From the NCBI GenBank assembly GCA_902779355.1, contig CACZBF010000003.1, positions 147,043-211,042 of the forward strand: a stretch of DNA of 64,000 nucleotides, given 5' to 3'. This document shows positions 1 through 7,430 of this stretch, in pieces (positions within the stretch are counted from its first letter, which is position 1; each line of letters opens with the position of its first letter). The notes beneath the pieces were generated by a model. The model saw nothing but the letters and a program-made list of their open reading frames with translations. It was not told where the DNA came from and made no database searches. Origin of the DNA: an uncultured Lachnospiraceae bacterium. GTDB taxonomy: Bacteria > Bacillota > Clostridia > Lachnospirales > Lachnospiraceae. The position numbers and the translations under genes are program-made.

Positions 1-2
1 AT

Positions 3-320
3 GCCTTTGACACTGAGTATATCGGGTTCGCTGACCTTTGCGTGGTATATCGTTTTTTGCAGGAGAAATGCATCCCGGATCATCTTTTGCTGCGTCTACG
101 AAAACGCATGATGCAGGAAGCGCCAGGCTGGGTACTGGACATGGAGATCAACTGGGATAAAGTGAGGCCGCGGCTGACACGAGCGCTGAAAAGAGAATCC
201 TGTGAGACGATCCTGGATTTGATCGAACTGGAAAAACGGGAAGATATTGGGTTTGACTCCGTGGAACGTGTCGAGATCAGAAATTTGATAGATAAGGCGT
301 TGACGGAGGGGAAAATATAA
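3..320 (+). CDS. Unrecognised protein, C-terminal part (cut by window edge)
   Basis: The frame is open from the first bases of the window to the stop at 318-320, so only the last 105 codons are present and the true start lies outside. A GTG at 42 is a possible internal start but has no ribosome binding site. The visible part is charged and mostly helical, with an Arg/Lys-rich stretch near RLRKRMMQ, a PGW turn and an acidic segment near ELEKREDIGFD. I see no catalytic motif and do not recognise the family. It converges with the histidine phosphatase gene across about 100 bases that contain only a weak CGCAT/ATGCG hairpin followed by T's (330-356). Confidence 0.6.
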   Translation, partial: AFDTEYIGFADLCVVYRFLQEKCIPDHLLLRLRKRMMQEAPGWVLDMEINWDKVRPRLTRALKRESCETILDLIELEKREDIGFDSVERVEIRNLIDKALTEGKI

Positions 321-419
321 GTGCTATGCCGCATGGCGCGAATGCGACATTTTTTCTATTTTTCACCACGTCGTCATCCCAAACGTGATGACCATGTATC
401 CTTCCATGATCCCGTTTTT

Positions 420-1175
420 TCAATCATGACGCAGGTTCATGTCCGAGTAAATATCCGTAAAACGTGCATGATCAGAAGGCTCAAGGCCTGTAGTATAAAG
501 ATGAGAGGTATCGCCGAAAGTGCTGACACGCCAGTTTGCGATGCCTTTTCTCCGTTCTTCGGTGCGGATCTCCGTGACAGAAGCGGGTGCCGCGCAAAAG
601 CCGTGCCACATGATCATCGGTGAAACGCCGATAAGGTGTGAGATTGCAACGCAAGTCAAGCCGAAATGGCAGAAGAATATGAGCTCGGCACGATTTTCTT
701 TTTCGACACGATATAACGGGATGTCTCGATCTCCACCGTCACGCACATATCCGTGATCTGCCAGGAGTTGATCCAATTCGCTGCAGACATGATCATATTT
801 TTCCCTCGTATCTGATTGAGAAAAAACAGGTGTCTCATCCCAGACCGCTCTCTGAAAATGAGATTCGTCCTTCATCCAGTCCGTAGGAAGCCAATCCCAG
901 GCGATCGTCTGTCTATCACTTACATCTGGTCTTCTGATATGGGCGTCAAATTCCCGCAACCAGCCAAACGTCGGATAGGAGATCTCCCCCGTTTCAGGCA
1001 ATCCCAGCGCGATCCGTGCGGTCAGCTGCGCCCGGCCGAGCGGAGAAACATAGATCTCTTTGTCTTTCCAGAAATGCGCACGCGGCGCCAAAGCTTCTGC
1101 TTCCTTTCTGCCGCGAAGCGTTAAAGTATCATTTTCGTAATCGGGTTCTCCGTGTCGTACAAATATGAGTTTCAT
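420..1175 (-). CDS. Histidine phosphatase family protein (phosphoglycerate mutase-like)
   Basis: The protein opens with KLIFVRHGEPDYEND, the RHG signature of the histidine phosphatase superfamily in which the His is transiently phosphorylated. A later FCHFGLT segment supplies the second active-site His, and SPLGRAQLTA matches the conserved SpL.RA.qTA element. About 251 residues, near the usual size for the family plus a small insertion. The frame stays open upstream to 1217, but the ATG at 1175 puts the beta strand with RHG at the very N-terminus, as is normal. The substrate cannot be told from sequence; family members act on phosphosugars, phosphoproteins or nucleotides. Single gene between convergent and divergent neighbours. 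Confidence 0.85.
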   Translation of the reverse strand: MKLIFVRHGEPDYENDTLTLRGRKEAEALAPRAHFWKDKEIYVSPLGRAQLTARIALGLPETGEISYPTFGWLREFDAHIRRPDVSDRQTIAWDWLPTDWMKDESHFQRAVWDETPVFSQSDTREKYDHVCSELDQLLADHGYVRDGGDRDIPLYRVEKENRAELIFFCHFGLTCVAISHLIGVSPMIMWHGFCAAPASVTEIRTEERRKGIANWRVSTFGDTSHLYTTGLEPSDHARFTDIYSDMNLRHD

Positions 1176-1224
1176 GTCTTCTATTTTTTCAAAGATCTTT
1201 CCGCATGTCAACGGCAAAAAATGA

Positions 1225-1230
1225 TATAAT
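1225..1230 (+). promoter_or_regulatory. Probable -10 box for the methyltransferase gene
   Basis: A perfect TATAAT lies at 1225-1230. The -35 region 17 bases upstream (CGCATG) is poor, so this promoter may be weak or activator-dependent. It overlaps the 5' end region of the divergent phosphatase gene and would give an untranslated leader of about 75 bases. Confidence 0.5.
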
Positions 1231-1248
1231 GGTCAGGTGTATAAATAA

Positions 1249-1293
1249 CGGTCGGCCGGATGATCCGGGGCTACGAAAGTTCATAGCCGACCG
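1249..1293 (+). promoter_or_regulatory. Structured 5' leader with two alternative folds
   Basis: CGGTCGGC (1249-1256) is perfectly complementary to GCCGACCG (1286-1293). Within it, CCGGA-TGA-TCCGG (1256-1268) and GGCTA (1269-1273) with TAGCC (1284-1288) form smaller hairpins; the last uses bases shared with the outer stem, so the folds compete. The element sits between the -10 box and the ribosome binding site of the RNA methyltransferase gene. I do not recognise a known riboswitch. Confidence 0.4.
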
Positions 1294-1311
1294 GAGCGGA
1301 TGGGGGAAAGA

Positions 1312-2109
1312 ATGACAAGGATCACGGATCTCAAAGCGCCGGAAGTGGCACTATATACCGATCTGAACGAAAAACAGGTGAAAAGGATCTATGAACCCGA
1401 AACAGGGATCTTTATCTGCGAGAGTATCCGTGTGATCGAAAGAGCGCTTACGGCAGGATATGAGCCGGTTTCTCTTTTCCTGGAAGAGAAGATGGCAGAA
1501 GAGGTCGCTGCGCTTCAGATTCGGGATGATATTCCGGTTTACGTGGCATCTTACAAGGTCATGAAAGAGATTACGGGGTACTCTTTGACAGGCGGCGTAC
1601 TTGCTGCTATGCGCAGGAAACCGCTGCAGGATTTGGAGGGATTTTTATCCGCCCAACAACGGATCGTCGTGCTTGATGATATCGAGAATCCGACAAATGT
1701 AGGAGCTATTTTTCGTTCGGCAGCAGCGTTAGGCGCCGATGGGGTCATTTTGACAGAGGGCTCTGCAGACCCGCTCTATCGACGAGCGATCAGGGTGAGT
1801 ATGGGGAATGTGTTTCAGATCGCGTGGACCTATGCAGATGATACGTTATTACCGTTGCTGAAGGAGACGGGATTTGAGACCTACGCGTTGGCGCTGCGCG
1901 AAGACGCCGTTCCGTTGCGCCATGATCTGAGCCTTTCGGAGAAGAAAGCGGTGATCCTGGGGAATGAAGATCACGGGATTTCAGAAAAACTGCTTTCCGG
2001 CGTCGATCATGTCGTCAGCATCCCGATGCAACAGGATGTGGATTCCCTAAATGTTGCCGCAGCAAGCGCGATCGCATTTTGGGAACTGTTTGGAGGGGAG
2101 TCGGGATAA
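1312..2109 (+). CDS. TrmH/SpoU family RNA 2'-O-methyltransferase
   Basis: SPOUT-fold methyltransferase that would transfer a methyl group from SAM to a ribose 2'-OH in tRNA or rRNA. All three SpoU motifs are visible: NPTNVGAIFRSAAALGADG (motif 1, N and R), ILGNEDHGI (motif 2, about residues 215-223) and IPMQQDVDSLNVAAASAI (motif 3). The N-terminal third resembles the substrate-binding extension of 23S rRNA-type members. Two in-frame ATGs exist at 1300 and 1312; the GGGGGA at 1301-1306 lies at the right distance only for 1312. The target nucleotide is unknown. A structured leader precedes it. Confidence 0.88.
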   Translation: MTRITDLKAPEVALYTDLNEKQVKRIYEPETGIFICESIRVIERALTAGYEPVSLFLEEKMAEEVAALQIRDDIPVYVASYKVMKEITGYSLTGGVLAAMRRKPLQDLEGFLSAQQRIVVLDDIENPTNVGAIFRSAAALGADGVILTEGSADPLYRRAIRVSMGNVFQIAWTYADDTLLPLLKETGFETYALALREDAVPLRHDLSLSEKKAVILGNEDHGISEKLLSGVDHVVSIPMQQDVDSLNVAAASAIAFWELFGGESG

Positions 2110-2112
2110 GAA

Positions 2113-2586
2113 TTACAGCGGTTCATCCACCAGCAGATCCTCCCCGTCCGCCGCAGTCGTAGCCAAGGTGTCGCATCGCTCGTTCAGCAGATTGCCGTCA
2201 TGTCCTTTCACCCATTCGAAAGTAACCTGATGCGGCTCCATCAGAGACAGCAATTTCTTCCAGAGATCGACATTTTTGACCGGCTTTTTATCTGATTTTT
2301 TCCAGCCGGATTTCTGCCAATTGCTGATCCAACCCTGACGGAATGCGTCCACCACATACTTGGAATCCGAATAGATGACGACTTCACAAGGCCGGTTCAA
2401 TTCAGACAATCCTGCGATCACGGCCATCAGCTCCATCCGGTTGTTTGTGGTCTTTTGATAGCCTGCAGACACTTCCTTCTCGTGAAGCTGTCCTTTCGGA
2501 TCCGTATATTGCAGCACAGCGCCGTATCCGCCCGGTCCCTCCGGGTTACCTCTCGCTGCGCCGTCTGTGTAAATGAAAACTTTCAT
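2113..2586 (-). CDS. rnhA: Ribonuclease HI
   Basis: Cuts the RNA strand of RNA-DNA hybrids, for example R-loops and Okazaki primers. The protein starts KVFIYTDGAARGNPEGPGGY with the first catalytic Asp; RMELMAVIAGL supplies Glu, YSDSKYVVDAF the next Asp, and KGHDGNLLNERCDTLA the basic loop and final Asp. About 157 residues, the standard single-domain length without an HBD domain. The frame is open to 2673, but the ATG at 2586 has a GGAAAGG site just upstream and gives the normal N-terminus. It converges with the methyltransferase gene, with only 3 bases between stops. Confidence 0.95.
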   Translation of the reverse strand: MKVFIYTDGAARGNPEGPGGYGAVLQYTDPKGQLHEKEVSAGYQKTTNNRMELMAVIAGLSELNRPCEVVIYSDSKYVVDAFRQGWISNWQKSGWKKSDKKPVKNVDLWKKLLSLMEPHQVTFEWVKGHDGNLLNERCDTLATTAADGEDLLVDEPL

Positions 2587-2680
2587 GAACTGCTTCCTTT
2601 CCGCTCGCAGGAATCGATCCTGCACAGCATGATCATATAATACAGTTATACAAAGAACGTTCGATTGTTTCAACCGTTTT

Positions 2681-2708
2681 TTGTCTGTTGCCCTTTTCTT
2701 CCTATAAA
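2681..2708 (+). promoter_or_regulatory. SigA-type promoter
   Basis: TTGTCT (2681-2686), a 16-base spacer and TATAAA (2703-2708). Transcription would begin near 2715 and run into the TAG-interrupted small ORF at 2765 and probably the esterase gene. Confidence 0.5.
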
Positions 2709-2764
2709 GAAATGAAGATATAGGTTTTTGGAATATAGGAAGTTCATTTTAAGAGGATAAAACG

Positions 2765-2929
2765 ATGGCAGATGTGAATCAAATCTTACAACAGGAACAA
2801 CAAGAGCCGTAGCAAAATCAGCAACAAAACGATCAGAATCCGCCGGAGATACAAGCGAAAAGGCAGCGTAAGACGGTTTCGATCGGTCTTTTGTTCAATT
2901 GGGTTGTTGAAAAGATCAAAGGTAAATGA
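2765..2929 (+). pseudogene. Small Gln-rich ORF interrupted by an in-frame TAG
   Basis: An ATG at 2765, preceded by AGAGGA at good spacing, opens a frame that runs 15 codons, meets TAG at 2810-2812, then continues in the same frame for 38 codons to TGA at 2927-2929. The residues around the TAG are mostly Gln, Asn and Glu; the second half ends in a basic then hydrophobic stretch (KTVSIGLLFNWVVEKIKGK). A single CAG-to-TAG change would explain the break and would restore Gln in a Gln-rich run. Function unknown. TAG is an ordinary stop for other genes here (for example 4197-4199 and 16829-16831), so genome-wide recoding is unlikely. Confidence 0.45.
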
Positions 2930-3023
2930 TGCGATAACGTTGATAAATCCATGACAGAAGGATAGAATAATGGATATCGGTCTCATAGTAAGACCAGGGG
3001 ATATAAGAAGAGAAAGGAATGGC

Positions 3024-4199
3024 ATGTCGAACAGAAAACGATACTCCGGAGTGTCTGCCTTGCTGCTGGCGGCCACGCTGCTGACGGCTTGCGGCGGGCC
3101 TGCGGATATGGCAACGGGACAAATGGCATCAAATACTGCAGGAGGGACAGAAGCCATGTCAGACGGCATTGTGATTCATACATCGGTACGCACCACAGGT
3201 CAATTTCCGGAGTCGATCGTCCGCCCCGTTCCGGCGGGCGTTGATCTATCGGAGCTTGACCTTTCGGAGGCAGACTTTCATATGACGGGAACAACCGGCA
3301 TGTGGGGGAGCGATGACACGAGAGAGTTTTCCTGCGAATTTGAAAAGCTGGAAAACGACGGCAATACGATCGTGTTGTATCCGAAGAATTTCCCGGAGAA
3401 ATATTTCTATGTACAGAACTTCGTCGTTTCCTGCGATAAGGACGATGCGCTATCCTTTACAGACCAGGATGTGGAAAAGGTGGATACGCGGGTGGCGGAC
3501 GACTTTCAGACGTTTACAAAGGAAAACGGCGCAGCGTTTGACTATGAGCTTTACACACCGGAAACCGAGGAGAAGATGCCCGTGGTCGTTGTGTTTCACG
3601 GGTACGGAGATACCGAAAATCTCCGGACTTATCGCACGGCAGTCGAGTGGGCAGAACCCGAGAATCAAGAAATACGCCCCTGCTATGTGATCGCGCCTGT
3701 CATTGACGATAACACCTATTATTCGGCAAGAAACACCGTGTTTACACCTCTGAAGGCATTGCTGGATCAGATGGTGGAAGAGGGAAAAGCAGATCCGGAC
3801 CGAATTTATGTAATGGGCAATTCCTTCGGGGGCATGTCTTCGATTGAATTTGCAGAGCTTTATCCGGATGCCGTTGCAGGGATCCTGGCGCTATGCCCTG
3901 CATTGAATTATTCTACCACTGCAATGGCGCAGCTTGAGAAGATCAAAGAGATCCCGATCTGGTTTGCGCAAGCGGAGCATGACAATACGATCTCAATCGA
4001 GAACAGCAGGAAGGCTGTGGATCAGTTGGAAAAGCTTGGCGCGAAAGAGGTCAAATTCACGGAATACACTGATGATGAAATGAATGCCGCCGGTGCAGAC
4101 GCTTCGCCGGATTCCACTTATAGCTACCACCATGTGGAACTGGCGGTCATGGAGGATGATGCGTTCATGGACTGGCTGTATGCACAGAAGAAAGAATAG
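3024..4199 (+). CDS. Secreted lipoprotein alpha/beta-hydrolase (esterase/depolymerase-like)
   Basis: A lipoprotein signal peptide (basic start, hydrophobic core, lipobox LLTAC at about residue 24) anchors the protein outside the membrane. After a variable N-terminal domain of some 150 residues comes an alpha/beta-hydrolase: PVVVVFHGYGDTEN (oxyanion strand), GNSFGGMSS with the nucleophile Ser near residue 267, and YHHVELAV with a candidate catalytic His near the end. The layout resembles PHB-depolymerase-like and polysaccharide-associated esterases. An upstream frame extends to 2970, but the ATG at 3024 with AGAAAGGA upstream begins the signal peptide. The substrate is unknown. It stops at TAG 4197-4199, with a further open stretch in the same frame. 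Confidence 0.8.
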   Translation: MSNRKRYSGVSALLLAATLLTACGGPADMATGQMASNTAGGTEAMSDGIVIHTSVRTTGQFPESIVRPVPAGVDLSELDLSEADFHMTGTTGMWGSDDTREFSCEFEKLENDGNTIVLYPKNFPEKYFYVQNFVVSCDKDDALSFTDQDVEKVDTRVADDFQTFTKENGAAFDYELYTPETEEKMPVVVVFHGYGDTENLRTYRTAVEWAEPENQEIRPCYVIAPVIDDNTYYSARNTVFTPLKALLDQMVEEGKADPDRIYVMGNSFGGMSSIEFAELYPDAVAGILALCPALNYSTTAMAQLEKIKEIPIWFAQAEHDNTISIENSRKAVDQLEKLGAKEVKFTEYTDDEMNAAGADASPDSTYSYHHVELAVMEDDAFMDWLYAQKKE

Positions 4200-4229
4200 G
4201 ACCTTGGGGGCAGGATCGACCTGCTTTGC

Positions 4230-4397
4230 ATGGTGAAGGACCTGATCCTGGAAGACGTCAGACAGTACAATGGCATCGATTTCAGCGGAGATACCTACCA
4301 GGTGGTCAAGCCGAAACAGATGACGCCGGAGGAGATCAAGAATCACGAGGAAAAAGAAAGCCAATACCTCCAGTTGAAAGAGAAATTGAAGATCTGA
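4230..4397 (+). CDS. Small acidic ORF after the esterase, possibly a gene remnant
   Basis: Fifty-five codons from ATG 4230 to TGA 4395-4397. Counting back without a start codon, the frame is open to the esterase TAG and is the same frame as the esterase. The composition (DLILEDVRQYNGIDFSGDTY, then a Glu/Lys-rich helix) looks like real coding sequence, yet there is no clear ribosome binding site before the ATG. It may be a small protein, the surviving 3' end of a decayed gene, or a readthrough extension. I do not recognise the family. Confidence 0.35.
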   Translation: MVKDLILEDVRQYNGIDFSGDTYQVVKPKQMTPEEIKNHEEKESQYLQLKEKLKI

Positions 4398-4412
4398 TAA
4401 GCGAACCTTTGG

Positions 4413-4449
4413 TTATGATCCGGTGCCTGCCAGGGGCACCGGATCGTAA
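4413..4449. other. Long perfect hairpin without U-tract
   Basis: TTATGATCCGGTGCC (4413-4427) pairs with GGCACCGGATCGTAA (4435-4449), 15 pairs with one wobble and a 7-base loop. Neither side has a run of T's, so it is not a classical intrinsic terminator. It sits just before the alaS-operon promoter. Confidence 0.55.
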
Positions 4450-4452
4450 CGG

Positions 4453-4481
4453 TTGAAATGCCAGGGCCTTTCGGGTATAAT
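4453..4481 (+). promoter_or_regulatory. Strong SigA promoter for the alaS operon
   Basis: TTGAAA (4453-4458), exactly 17 bases, TATAAT (4476-4481). It would start transcripts near 4488, about 30 bases before the small membrane protein gene. Confidence 0.8.
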
Positions 4482-4519
4482 AATTAAGATTATGGACAAC
4501 CTTGAAGGAGGATTTTGAC

Positions 4520-4723
4520 ATGCTTGCAATTTTACAGGGAAGCGTCACGGCTTTTTTCGGCAGTTTTCTGCAGTATCTGATCGAAGCCGCGATCCTGGCG
4601 GGTGTTGCTTTTCTCGGCATTCTGGCAGGGAAGAAAGCGCGCGCCAATAAAAACAAAAAGCTAGCAGCAGCGGAGGCAGCCGCAGCCGTGAGCCAGGAGG
4701 AAACGGGGACGGCTGAAAAATGA
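4520..4723 (+). CDS. Small single-span membrane protein upstream of alaS
   Basis: Sixty-seven residues: one hydrophobic segment (about residues 10-38, LQYLIEAAILAGVAFLGILAG) followed by a basic patch (KKARANKNKK) and an Ala/Glu-rich tail. The basic residues after the span suggest that the tail faces the cytoplasm. The ATG at 4520 is preceded by AAGGAGG (4505-4511) at ideal distance; a TTG at 4502 in frame would overlap that site. Its end overlaps the alaS start by 4 bases (ATGA), so the two are translationally coupled. No family recognised. Confidence 0.75.
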   Translation: MLAILQGSVTAFFGSFLQYLIEAAILAGVAFLGILAGKKARANKNKKLAAAEAAAAVSQEETGTAEK

Positions 4724-7377
4724 AAAACGGTGTGAATGAATTACGCAGGAAGTACCTTGCTTTCTTTGAAAGCAAGGAACATCTTGTGATGAAAAGCTTT
4801 TCTCTGATCCCGCATAATGATCAGAGTCTCCTGCTGATCAATGCAGGAATGGCGCCCTTAAAGCCTTATTTTACAGGACAGGAGATCCCTCCGAAAAAGC
4901 GTGTGGCGACCTGTCAGAAATGTATCCGCACGGGTGATATCGAAAACGTGGGTAAGACTGCAAGACATCTTACCTTTTTTGAGATGCTCGGAAACTTCTC
5001 TTTCGGCGATTATTTCAAGACGGAAGCGATCCATTGGTCGTGGGAGTTTTTGACTGATGTGCTCGGATTGGATCCGGAGCGGTTGTATCCATCCATTTAC
5101 GGGGAGGATGAAGAAGCCTTCGCGATCTGGAAGGACGAGATCGGCATCCCGGCGGAAAAGATCACGCGGTTTTACCGTGATCCGGAAACGGGTGCGTGCG
5201 ACAATTTCTGGGAGCATGGCGCAGGACCGTGCGGACCATGTTCCGAGATCTATTATGACAGAGGCGAGAAATACGGCTGCGGCAAGCCGGACTGTAAGGT
5301 CGGCTGTGACTGCGACCGCTACATGGAAGTCTGGAACAACGTTTTTACGCAGTTTGAAGGCGACGGCAAGGGCAATTACACCGAGCTTTCCCAGAAAAAT
5401 ATCGATACCGGGATGGGGCTGGAACGCCTTGCGGTGGTCATGCAGGACGTGGATTCCGTCTTTGACATCGATACGATGAAAGCGATCCGGGATAAGGTCT
5501 GCGAGCTTTCCCACAAGACTTATCAGTCCGATCCGCTGCATGATATCTCGATCCGGCTGATCACGGATCATATCCGTTCCGCGACGTTTATGGTCAGCGA
5601 CGGCATTCTCCCAAGCAATGAAGGACGAGGGTATGTGTTGCGCCGGATCATCAGACGCGCTTCCCGTCACGGGATGATGCTCGGCATCGAAGGGACGTAT
5701 CTGGCGACTCTCAGCAAAACTGTGATCGAAGAGAGCAGGGACGGATATCCGGAACTAGAGGAGAAAAAGGAATTTATCCTGAAAGTGCTTTCGCAGGAAG
5801 AAGAGAAATTCGGAAAGACCATTATCGGACAAGGACTTGCCATTCTTGCCGAGATGCAGAAAAAGATGAGCGAAAAAGGGGAAAAGGTGCTTTCCGGCGA
5901 AGACGCTTTCAAACTTTATGACACCTATGGATTCCCCGTGGAGCTGACCGAGGAGATCCTCGCGGAGCGTGGATTGACCTATGATACCGAGGGCTTTAAG
6001 AAGTGCATGGAAGAGCAGAAAGCCATGGCGCGTTCTGCCAGAAAGACCACGAATTACATGGGCGCGGATGCGACCGTTTATGAGCAGCTTGACACCTCGC
6101 TGACGACGAAGTTTGTCGGCTATGACAAACTCACGAACACGTCGGAGGTAAAGGCGATCACGACCGACAAAGAAGTTGTGAAAACGCTGACAGCCGGTGA
6201 AACCGGCACGATCGTCACGAGTGAGACCGTTTTCTATGCAACGATGGGCGGTCAGCAGGGCGATAACGGTGTGATCAAAGGACCGGACGGCACCTTTGAA
6301 GTGACCGATACGATCAAGCTTGTAGGACAAAAAGTAGGACATGTGGGCATTGTGAAAACCGGCTCCATCAAAGTTGGCGATAATGTCACTCTTCGTGTAG
6401 ATGAGATTCGCCGCCGCGATATCTGCCGCAACCACTCTGCGACGCATCTTCTGCAGAAGGCCCTCAGAGATGTGCTCGGCACCCATGTGGAGCAGGCCGG
6501 ATCCTATCAGGATGCAGAACGGACAAGGTTTGACTTTTCTCACTTCCAGGCGATGACCGAGGCTGAGATCCATAGAGTTGAGCAGGCCGTCAACGATCGG
6601 ATCCGTGACGCACTGCCGGTAGAGACGGCGGAGATGTCCATCGAAGAAGCGCGGAAGACAGGTGCAATGGCACTCTTCGGAGAAAAGTACGGAGATACCG
6701 TACGCGTTGTATCCATGGGCGATTACAGCAAAGAGCTCTGTGGCGGGACGCATGTTCAGAACACTGCAGATATCCGTAATTTCAAGATTATTTCGGAAAG
6801 CGGTATCGCAGCCGGTGTACGTCGTATCGAAGCCCTGACCGGAAAAAATGTGGTGCGGTATTATCAGCATGTCGAAGAAATGCTGAATGAGGCGGCGAGT
6901 GTGGCGAAGACGACACCGCAGAACCTCACGAAAAAGATCGAGCACATGAATGCGGAGATCAGACAGCTGAAATCCGAATTAGAATCTATCAAGAGCCGTG
7001 CTGCCAAGGATGCAGTGGCAGACGTGATGGATCAGGTGAAAGAGATCAAGGGCGTGAAACTACTTGCAGTTTCGCTGCCGGATGTGGAGATGAACGGCCT
7101 GAGAGACCTTTCCGACCAGTTATCTGACAAGTTGTCTGACGGTGTAGTGGTACTGGCTTCCGCAAAAGACGGCAAGGTCAGTCTTGTCGTAAAGGCAAGC
7201 GACGACGCGCAGAAAAAAGGTGCACACGCAGGCAACCTGATCAAGGCGATCGCCGGAAAGGTCGGCGGTGGCGGCGGTGGCAGACCGAATATGGCCCAGG
7301 CCGGCGGCAAGAACCCGGCAGGGATTGCGGATGCGCTGAAAGAAGCAGAGACCGTGCTTGAAACACAGATCTCCTGA
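4720..7377 (+). CDS. alaS: Alanyl-tRNA synthetase
   Basis: Charges tRNA-Ala with alanine in the cytoplasm. At 885 residues it has the full bacterial plan: an N-terminal class II catalytic domain (INAGMAPLKPYFTGQ; RVATCQKCIRTGDIENVG), a tRNA-recognition domain, an editing domain with zinc ligands in NHSATHLLQ (about residue 571) and CGGTH (about 674), a coiled coil, and a C-Ala domain ending in a poly-Gly loop (about 848). That loop followed by RPNMAQAGG is the family signature for the C-terminus. Its ATG overlaps the stop of the small membrane protein gene. Confidence 0.97.
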   Translation: MKNGVNELRRKYLAFFESKEHLVMKSFSLIPHNDQSLLLINAGMAPLKPYFTGQEIPPKKRVATCQKCIRTGDIENVGKTARHLTFFEMLGNFSFGDYFKTEAIHWSWEFLTDVLGLDPERLYPSIYGEDEEAFAIWKDEIGIPAEKITRFYRDPETGACDNFWEHGAGPCGPCSEIYYDRGEKYGCGKPDCKVGCDCDRYMEVWNNVFTQFEGDGKGNYTELSQKNIDTGMGLERLAVVMQDVDSVFDIDTMKAIRDKVCELSHKTYQSDPLHDISIRLITDHIRSATFMVSDGILPSNEGRGYVLRRIIRRASRHGMMLGIEGTYLATLSKTVIEESRDGYPELEEKKEFILKVLSQEEEKFGKTIIGQGLAILAEMQKKMSEKGEKVLSGEDAFKLYDTYGFPVELTEEILAERGLTYDTEGFKKCMEEQKAMARSARKTTNYMGADATVYEQLDTSLTTKFVGYDKLTNTSEVKAITTDKEVVKTLTAGETGTIVTSETVFYATMGGQQGDNGVIKGPDGTFEVTDTIKLVGQKVGHVGIVKTGSIKVGDNVTLRVDEIRRRDICRNHSATHLLQKALRDVLGTHVEQAGSYQDAERTRFDFSHFQAMTEAEIHRVEQAVNDRIRDALPVETAEMSIEEARKTGAMALFGEKYGDTVRVVSMGDYSKELCGGTHVQNTADIRNFKIISESGIAAGVRRIEALTGKNVVRYYQHVEEMLNEAASVAKTTPQNLTKKIEHMNAEIRQLKSELESIKSRAAKDAVADVMDQVKEIKGVKLLAVSLPDVEMNGLRDLSDQLSDKLSDGVVVLASAKDGKVSLVVKASDDAQKKGAHAGNLIKAIAGKVGGGGGGRPNMAQAGGKNPAGIADALKEAETVLETQIS

Positions 7378-7430
7378 CAAACAGTCGGAAGATCTGATAC
7401 AGGATTGATACAGAAAAGGGAGACTGGCTC

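Noticed and set aside
2765..4397. TAG recoded as an amino acid across the genome
   Set aside because: TAG ends ordinary genes cleanly (for example 16829-16831, followed by a terminator), so only a local nonsense change or local readthrough is plausible.
5057..5479. Overlapping reading frames inside alaS and other long genes
   Set aside because: Arg/Ser-rich shadow frames without ribosome binding sites or family motifs, explained by codon bias of the real gene.
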